A DNA stretch of 64,000 nucleotides from Ephydatia muelleri (Eukaryota; Porifera; Demospongiae; Spongillida; Spongillidae): NCBI GenBank assembly GCA_013339895.1, contig JABACO010000016.1, forward strand, positions 7,959,009 to 8,023,008, read 5' to 3'. The notes below the pieces were generated by a model. That model had not been told where the DNA came from, ran no database searches, and was given only the letters and a program-made list of their open reading frames with translations. Within the stretch, counting starts at the first letter, position 1; every line of letters begins with the position of its first letter. The position numbers and the translations under genes were made by a program. Below, piece after piece: positions 57,412 through 64,000 of this stretch.

Positions 57412-60400
57412 ATGAACATGGCAGTACCTGCTGAAACCTCTTCGGTAGTGAGCGTGCTGTCGGACCCAGCCACACTGGTGGGCTTGGGTGCCGTCGCTGC
57501 GGGGGCCGCCTACTACCTAGCCACTAGGCCCACACCCATACGCTTTCCTGTACCGCTTGACAACCAGAGCTTGGAGCTACCGGTAAGGGGTCGCGCGCTT
57601 CGCTTGTTTCAGGCGATCGACTTACTCTGGTGTCGTAGGGAGGAGAACGTACGCGTGATCTAGATTACTGAAGAGCACGGAACTATATCGCACTGTTTTG
57701 AGGATGCCACGACGATGTACGGGGCATTCCTGAGAGGGAAACGGGTCTCCAGTAAGTAACGGCAACCCCGCCTCTCAGTATTATCGCCAATCGTGTGTAG
57801 ACGATGGCAATGTCTGGGTTGGAGGACGTCATGATCAGGGACTTCGCCTTACCAGTGGATCAACTACAGTGAAGTGAGTGGTCCCAAATCTCCTGCATAG
57901 AGGTCACATGACATCAAAGCTTCTGTCATGTGACACCAGGTGGAATTGAGGGCCCATGCACTGGGACAGGACTGAAGGAGTAAAGGGAGCTACGGACAAG
58001 GAGCAGGGATTGGAATCTATGCACAGAACTGTGTTGAGGCATACACCAAATGTCCGGCAACAGCGATCACATTCTATGCTGAAAACACACACATACACAC
58101 ACACACATGCACAACACACAAAGCACGCACGCAGGACACACAGGCACAACACACACAGCACGCAGAGCACAGCAGAGACACGAGGACACAGCAGAGACAC
58201 GCAGAGACACAAGCAGAGACACACACGCAGGACACAAACAGAGACACAAGAGACACACTCATATACACACACTCATATACACACTCATGACACACTCATA
58301 TACACACTCATACATATACACACTCATATACACACTCATATACACACTCATATACACACTCATACATATACACACTCATATACACACTCATATACACACT
58401 CATAACACACATGCTCACACACACAGTGGATGGTGACAGAAGTGTTCTCTCGAGTAATAGTCCCTTTGTATGACACACTAGGTCCAGATGCAGCCACTTA
58501 CATCATAACCATGGTGTGTTGGGCAAAGCTATGATCTCCTGTATTAGCACAACCCCTCCCTCCCCTCCCTCTCTCCCCCTCTCCCCCTCCCCATTCTCCC
58601 TCCCTCCCTCCCTCCCCATCCCTCCCTCCCTCCTCCCCACCCAGTGTCCATGCCAGTGGTGGTCTGTGGTGCCAACAAGGTGCTGCCATATTGAAGCAGG
58701 CTAAATACTGCCCGTCTCTGAAGCTGGTGGTCAAGATCGGAGCTCCTCCCACCAAGGAAGAGGTGGAGCAAGCTGATGCCGTATCTGTCACACTCAAGTC
58801 CTTTGAGGAGGTGGTGGTGAGTTTGGGGAAGGAGAGGGAGGAGGGAAGGTTCACACTGGTGTGATCCTTCTAACAGGACATTGGAAAAGGGAATCATGCA
58901 AGTCGAGAGGTAAGCGCACACACCATCTGACCCATCATGGTGGTCACCTCCTCCACCCCAGCCACCCACACCTGAGGATCTGCTCACAATCTGTTACACT
59001 AGTGGCACAACTGGTGAGTGGAGAAAGAGGGGGGAGGAGGAAGGTAAAGGAGGGGTGTGGAGGGGGAGAGGGTGTGGCAATGCATGACATCATAAGAACA
59101 TTGGGTGGTGGTAAGCATAACAACTAACATGTCCATAAGAAGCTAGCTACAAAGGCACCTGTGAGAAGTTCGTTTCTTGCTTGTAGACTTAGTAAACATT
59201 TACAAATTATGATCCTCTCACATCTCCCAGGAAACCCAAAGGGTGTAATGCTTAGTCATGGCAACATGATTTCTAACCTTTCATCTGTCTGTATCCACCT
59301 GGTGAGTTGTAGCTGTGTGTTCCGCCCCCTCACTCATGCGCTGATTGTGCCCCGCCCCCTTTACTCAGGGCGATTGGGCTGCCCTCACATTCAGAGACAC
59401 TCACATATCATACCTCCCTCTGGCCCATATGTTTGAGAGGGTGGTCATGGTAGGTTGTGCGGAGGGCAGGATTTGGAACGTGTATGAATGTGTGTGTGTG
59501 TATGTGTGTATGTGTGTGTGGGTGGGTGTAGTGTATGTGTGTGTGTGCATATGGTGTGTATATGTGTTTGTGTATGTGTGTGTGTGGGTATGTGTGTGCA
59601 TGTGGTATGTGTATGTGTGTGTGGTGAATGTGTGTGTATGTGTGTGTGTGTGTGTGTCCAAAGGGAATGGTGTTTATGATTGGAGCCAGAGCTGGTTTCT
59701 TCAAAGGGGATGTGAAGGAGTTGATGAATGACATTCAAGAACTGAAGCCAACACTCTTTGTCTCTGTGCCTCGTCTGCTTAACCGTGTCTATGACAAGGT
59801 GTGTTGGAGGGGGAGGGGTCTATCTAACACAAGCCACTCCCTCTGAGCTACTTCTGCATTCCTTCATATCAGATGATATCAGCAGTGACTGCATCGCCTG
59901 TCAAGAAATGGTTGTATGAAACTGCTTTTGCCAGCAAGATGGCTGAACTGTGGCGGTAAGATGGCTGAACTGCGGTGGTATGTAAACTCCTTGCATGTTG
60001 GCTCAACAATGAGGGAGACCAATAATCAGCAGAAAAAAAATTCTAAAGTGAGATAATGTAGAGACATGCTTGGCTGTGCCACAGAGCATAAAATGGCGGC
60101 TGTGCTGTGCCTTACAGGATTGGACAATGGATTTTAACATTGTATCCGTGAAATTTAAGCCCATCTTGTCAAACTCCTAAACATTTCACTTTGTCCATTG
60201 CTGCAAAAAAAAAAAAATTACTTAGCCTTTTGAAACAACTCTCTACATAGCGTATAGCATCATTTGCAGAATTGTATCAATAGCTGTTCACAACCTGCAT
60301 TTATTTGAAGCTGCAGGGTCTAGCCCTTACCGGGACTTTTTTCTTACACTCAAAAACAAACAATTGATTGAATTCGTCTGGAAAAACCAATAGGCTAACA

Positions 60401-63400
60401 AAAACCATACTACATATGCACCATGCTACATACGTATGTACGAGCGTTGGTACCCATGTCTTTTACCTGACGATGGATCAATAGGGGAGTGGTAGCTTTG
60501 GTCTCGTACTCAAACCTTTTGATGTGAACTTATTTCAATCATCCCGCACTTGCTCGATCTTTTATTGTGTATACATAATAGTTTTGTATTATAACACACA
60601 CACTGGTGTGTGTTGTACTACTGTAACATTACCAGGGTCTGATTGTATCCAATGTATGCCTGAGCAGCTGTAGGTAGGCTGTAGCTTGTTAGGTCCTTTT
60701 GCTTATCACAATCCTTGTAGGATATCCCAGCCTTCTTTATTCCATGCTCTACTACATCACCTTCAAGAGGTTCTGGGCTGATTAGCACAGCAACCTTCTT
60801 TGGTCTACCACGTTTGCACTTGGTACAATGTGTTACTGCATCACACTTGTCGCAAACTGATTTTCATAACATGCCAGCTGCGGCATAATTATGAATAAGT
60901 TTAATTAACCGATTTTGCAATATTTTAAAAAATAAATAATTTTTTTGTAACAGTTTTGTACCCCAAAGAAACTAAATTTAAACAAAACACTGCCTAGGCC
61001 CTCTGGTTCTGCAAAACTAAGTCACAGGGATAGGCCAAACTCGATTAAAATGGTCTTGGAAAAAGGTGTACCACTCAACCTATCGCGAAAGTGCGTACTT
61101 TTTGTGCAATTGGCTATAACCCTGAAAGTCACAGATTGGGTATTTGGTAACTCCAGAACAAGGGTTCTATGGTTGACTTAGTGTGACCCTGATAAGGGCA
61201 AATGCCCATGCATGAGTGGCCTGGCGTGATAGTTATGGGGTGTGTCTTAAGTTGTGTATGTATGTTTAGTTCAAGCTCCAAGAAAAATACGAGATGAGGT
61301 CACCATTCATTAACACCGCCTGTGACATTTGAGCACTTTTTAACTCATCAAATAGAAAATTAGACTCATTAGATATGTATGTATGTGAGATGCCCAACTT
61401 GTGCTGATATATTTGGAGCAATTCCTACACTCACAACTAACTAGGGTTAGGATTCAGGTTCAACTGTATTCTGTTTTGTAATTTCATTTGATTATAATTT
61501 ATTTTATTTTGAGGCAAATTATGAATAACTTGCTCCTTTGATTTCCACTGTTCTAAATAAGAATAGATTATAATATCTTCCAACAGGTACCATGTGTCTA
61601 AAGTTATTAATATTAAGTAACTATTAGCTAGATCTAGTTATGAAGGGCATACACACCTACCTCCTTCACTGGAAGGCAAAAATGTGAAAACCAAACCTAA
61701 CACTGCATTCAAAGTAGCTTACTTGACAGAATGGGCACAAATGATTCTCTATCCTTCTGATGGCACTATCATTCTCAATGTATTTTTTTTGTTTTGTCAT
61801 GCATGTGTGTGCATTATGTGTGCATGTGTGTGTGCATGTGTGTGTGCATTTGTGTGCATGTGTGTGCATGTGTGTGCATTATGTGTGCATGTGTGTGCAT
61901 TATGTGTGCATTATGTGTGCATGTGTGTGCATTATGTGTGAAGGTGTGTTGTATAAGTGTGCAGGTGTGTTGTATAAGTGTGTCCATTGATCCACTCTTG
62001 CAGTGGTATCATTCGCAACAATTCTATCTGGGATTGGCTGATCTTCAGTCGTGTGCAGAAGGGACTTGGAGGACAGATAAGGATTCTGATAACAGCGTCT
62101 GCCCCCATCAGTGGGAAAGTGCTAGACTTCCTGAGGGTGGCAAGTGGAGCTTACGTAAGACCTTGGTGGTTGTGACATGTCTGTGTGGCTGGGCTGTTAG
62201 TGTAGTTGGGTTGAATTAGTGTGACCTAGCTGTATGTGTTTAGTGTAGTTGGGTTGAATTAGTGTGACCTAGCTGTATGTGTTTAGTGTAGTTGGGTTGA
62301 ATTAGTGTGACCTAGCTGTATGTGTTTAGTGTAGTCGGGTTGAATTAGTGTGACCTAGCTGTATGTGTTTAGTGTAGTCGGGTTGAATTAGTGTGACCTA
62401 GCTGTATGTGTTTAGTGTAGTTGGGTTGAATTAGTGTGACCTAGCTGTATGTGTTTAGTGTAGTTGGGTTGAATTAGTGTGACCTAGCTGTATGTGTTTA
62501 GTGTAGTTGGGTTGAATTTGTGTGACCTAGCTGTATGTGTTTTGGTTACATTTGTACTGAGTTATGAGCACAACAGTTTTAAACTGTTATTAAGGTTAGT
62601 GTATTAAATGGTTATTGGTGTGTATAATGTACTTATTAGCCAAAATATAGATGGTGAGTGCATTCCTTCATTTTTAATATGAATAAAGGGTATCAATAAT
62701 CTTATCAAATCACTAGCCAGTTTCGTTAAACAATTAAATCAACGCAAAAATGAATTTTAATTATAATCAGTTGCAGCTAGTCAATTATAATTTTTACCCG
62801 AACTTTCAACTACTGTTTACTAAAATTAGTTATAACAATTCTTTCCTCTTGGATATTTGATCCTGATTTCAATTCATTCTGATGTAGTTACTTAAACCAT
62901 GTTTAGTTTTTCAGGCTCATCAGAAATAAACCCGCTATTATAACTGGAGTTGTAATTGTTTAGAAGCATTGCACTCCATTCTAATCCCTCCAGGTGTTCG
63001 AAGGCTATGGTCAGACTGAGTGCACTGCAGCAGCGTCAGTTGCACTTGTGGGAGATCATGAGTCAGGCCATGTTGGACCTCCACTGACTTGTAACTACAT
63101 CAAGCTCATGGATGTTAAGGACATTGCTGAAAACAATGAAGGAGAGGTTTGTCTTTTGCTGTCTTCCTCCTCCCTTCTCCTTTCAGCTCCCATCCTTTCC
63201 TTCCAGATCTGTTTCAAGGCCCACAATATCTTCAAAGGCTATTACAACGACAAGGAGAAGACAGCTGAGGTCCTTGATGCAGATGGCTGGCTTCATTCAG
63301 GAGACATAGGAAGATGGCTGCCCAATGGTGTCTTGAAGATCATTGATCGCAAGAAGCACATTTTCAAACTGTCTCAGGTAAGCATCTAGAATATCACACT

Positions 63401-63961
63401 CTCAGTTTTTCTAACTTTGGGTTCCTCACCGCAGGGAGAGTACATAGCTCCTGAAAAGGTGGAAAATATCTACATACGCTGCAAATTTGTTGCGCAAGTC
63501 TTTATCTATGGAGACAGTCTAAAGTCTTGCTGTATTGGGGTGGTTGCACCAAATGAAGAGCACCTTGCAACTTGGGCAAAAGAAAATGGCCAAAATGAAT
63601 CATTTAGAGAACTTTGTGCTGATCATGTAAGGGGGAGGGGTTTGGAGTGATGGAGAACAACCAATCTCATCTCTTGTAGGGTGTGAAAGAAATGATATTG
63701 AAGGAGATGATAGAATTTGGCAAGAAAAATGGTCTCTCCTCTCTTGAACAGGTAGGGCTGTCCTGATTCACCATGTGCAATTGGTCTACACATGGATCCA
63801 TTGTTTTAAAGGTGAAGGGAATTGTACTGTTCCCTGAAGGCTTTACTGTTGAGAATGAACTGCTTACACCAACCTTCAAGATGAAGAGGCCAGAGCTGAA
63901 GAAGAGATTTATGGAAGACATTGTAAAGCTGTACACTCTGTTGGACCAAGTCTCTTCCTAG
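57412..63961 (+). CDS. Long-chain fatty-acid--CoA ligase (ACSL-type), 18 exons
   Basis: Activates long-chain fatty acids to acyl-CoA using ATP, probably anchored in a membrane by the N-terminal segment LVGLGAVAAGAAYYLATRP. By-eye exons: 57412-57582, 57664-57751, 57801-57873, 57940-58038, 58427-58513, 58645-58816, 58877-58909, 58962-59013, 59231-59301, 59369-59449, 59664-59798, 59873-59955, 62004-62154, 62994-63146, 63207-63377, 63435-63626, 63680-63751, 63812-63961. From 58877 on all exons are in phase and unbroken, with CYTSGTTGNPKGVM (nucleotide binding), YLPLAHMFERV, FEGYGQTECTA, WLHSGDIGRWLPNG and IDRKKHIFKLSQGEYIAPEK (ligase signature). Exons 3-6 are damaged: an in-frame TGA at 57832-57834, frame slips in exons 3, 4 and 6, and a shortened exon 5 (RVIVPLYDTLG kept). 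So either the consensus is poor there or the gene is decaying. Start: first ATG before the membrane segment. Confidence 0.85.
58080..58425 (+). repeat. CA-rich minisatellites in ACSL intron 4
   Basis: Blocks of ACACAC, ACACGCAG-type and about ten units of ACACTCATAT. Long Cys/Val or His/Thr frames are artefacts. The array ends within a few bases of the acceptor of exon 5 (CACACAG at 58426). Confidence 0.9.
59484..59658 (+). repeat. GT-rich microsatellite in ACSL intron 10
   Basis: Imperfect TGTGTG/TATG repeats fill the intron between the exons ending at 59449 and starting at 59664. The repeat reaches to within five bases of the acceptor TCCAAAG. Confidence 0.9.
60618..60863 (-). pseudogene. 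Small Cys-rich coding fragment, unknown
   Basis: A minus-strand open frame of 82 codons without an ATG reads CDKCDAVTHCTKCKRGRPKK, then VAVLISPEPLEGDVVEHGIK and ends in VMLQ and a stop. C-x2-C-x5-C-x2-C suggests zinc binding, and KRGRPKK resembles an AT-hook. Similar short Cys-rich plus GRPKK modules occur at the ends of some transposases; I do not assign a family. It is antisense to the acyl-CoA synthetase gene, inside intron 12. Confidence 0.4.
61798..61985 (+). repeat. TGTGTGCAT microsatellite in ACSL intron 12
   Basis: Irregular units of GTGTGCATGTGT and GTGCATTATGT, ending with two copies of GGTGTGTTGTATAAGTGTG. It lies just upstream of the exon that starts at 62004. Confidence 0.9.
62198..62541 (+). 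repeat. 43-bp minisatellite, eight units, ACSL intron 13
   Basis: Eight tandem units of 43 bp (TAGTGTAGTTGGGTTGAATT, then AGTGTGACCTAGCTGTATG, then TGTT), total 344 bp. Units are almost identical; two carry TCGGG for TTGGG and the last has TTTGTG for TTAGTG. Low divergence means recent amplification. Confidence 0.95.
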
Positions 63962-64000
63962 AAGAAGTAACTTGAATACATGACACTGAAATAATACACT

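Larger units (their letters stand above)
59956..62003 (+). other. Long ACSL intron 12
   Basis: 2.05 kb. It contains a small minus-strand coding relic (60618-60863) and a TGTGTGCAT-type microsatellite (61800-61985). A 24-nt tandem duplication (AAGATGGCTGAACTGTGGCGGT / AAGATGGCTGAACTGCGGTGGT, cut here) overlaps the donor of exon 12, giving a second copy of the exon end at 59958-59979. Confidence 0.6.

Noticed and set aside
57904-58436. Cys/Val- and His/Thr-rich frames on both strands
   Set aside because: CA/GT repeat arrays within an ACSL intron.
59345-59738. Cys/Val-rich frame containing an ACSL exon
   Set aside because: Real exons are at both ends; the middle is a GT microsatellite intron.
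1-64000. CRISPR arrays, operons, rRNA or tRNA genes
   Set aside because: None seen. The tandem arrays have no unique spacers, and I found no cloverleaf-forming sequence by eye; a tRNA scan would be decisive.

Overview
This is a eukaryotic, animal-type window. Spliced genes with short GT-AG introns are interleaved with many mobile elements, foldback repeats and microsatellites; there are no operons or bacterial signals. The gene content (a G2E3-like HECT ligase, a long-chain acyl-CoA synthetase, a compact-intron integrase-core gene, non-LTR elements with a C-terminal restriction-like endonuclease) and the frequent TACATGTA-like words suggest an early-branching marine invertebrate, most likely a sponge. 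That placement is inference from family resemblance, not a database result.

Layout. 1-3.4 kb: decayed retroelement tails, foldbacks and an integrase relic. 4.7-10.4 kb (minus): a four-exon integrase-core gene whose exons join into one open frame of 510 residues. 10.4-14.3 kb: minisatellite, a CAGTGGCGTAGCCAG element carrying a 69-nt G run, and a direct repeat. 14.3-28.2 kb (plus): a five-exon CUE+HECT ubiquitin ligase gene. Its second intron holds a nearly intact, recent Ty3/gypsy element (identical 143-bp LTRs, 5-bp target duplication AGGTA) that landed on the splice donor and re-created a donor. 28.3-36 kb: THAP-domain relic, a hammerhead-ribozyme-like motif, a coding relic split by a giant (CCA)n array, and a gypsy gag/protease relic. 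36.2-45.1 kb: two near-identical 1.39-kb inverted repeats flanking a 6-kb centre that holds an atypical protein-kinase-like gene. 46.8-52.8 kb: four copies or fragments of an endonuclease-bearing non-LTR retrotransposon. 52.9-57.3 kb: a 130-bp satellite, several foldbacks including one that carries a piece of the neighbouring acyl-CoA synthetase gene, and an 828-bp palindrome. 57.4-64.0 kb (plus): an 18-exon long-chain acyl-CoA synthetase gene, clean in its 3' two thirds and visibly damaged near the 5' end.

The host genes are unrelated in function: protein ubiquitination, a putative kinase, and fatty-acid activation. The common thread is mobile-DNA activity around them: insertion into a splice site, capture of an exon, and inverted duplication with breakpoints inside an exon. 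Single-base frame breaks occur in several otherwise intact genes, mostly at homopolymers, so consensus errors must be separated from true decay. Exon coordinates are by-eye splice calls supported by frame continuity and family similarity.
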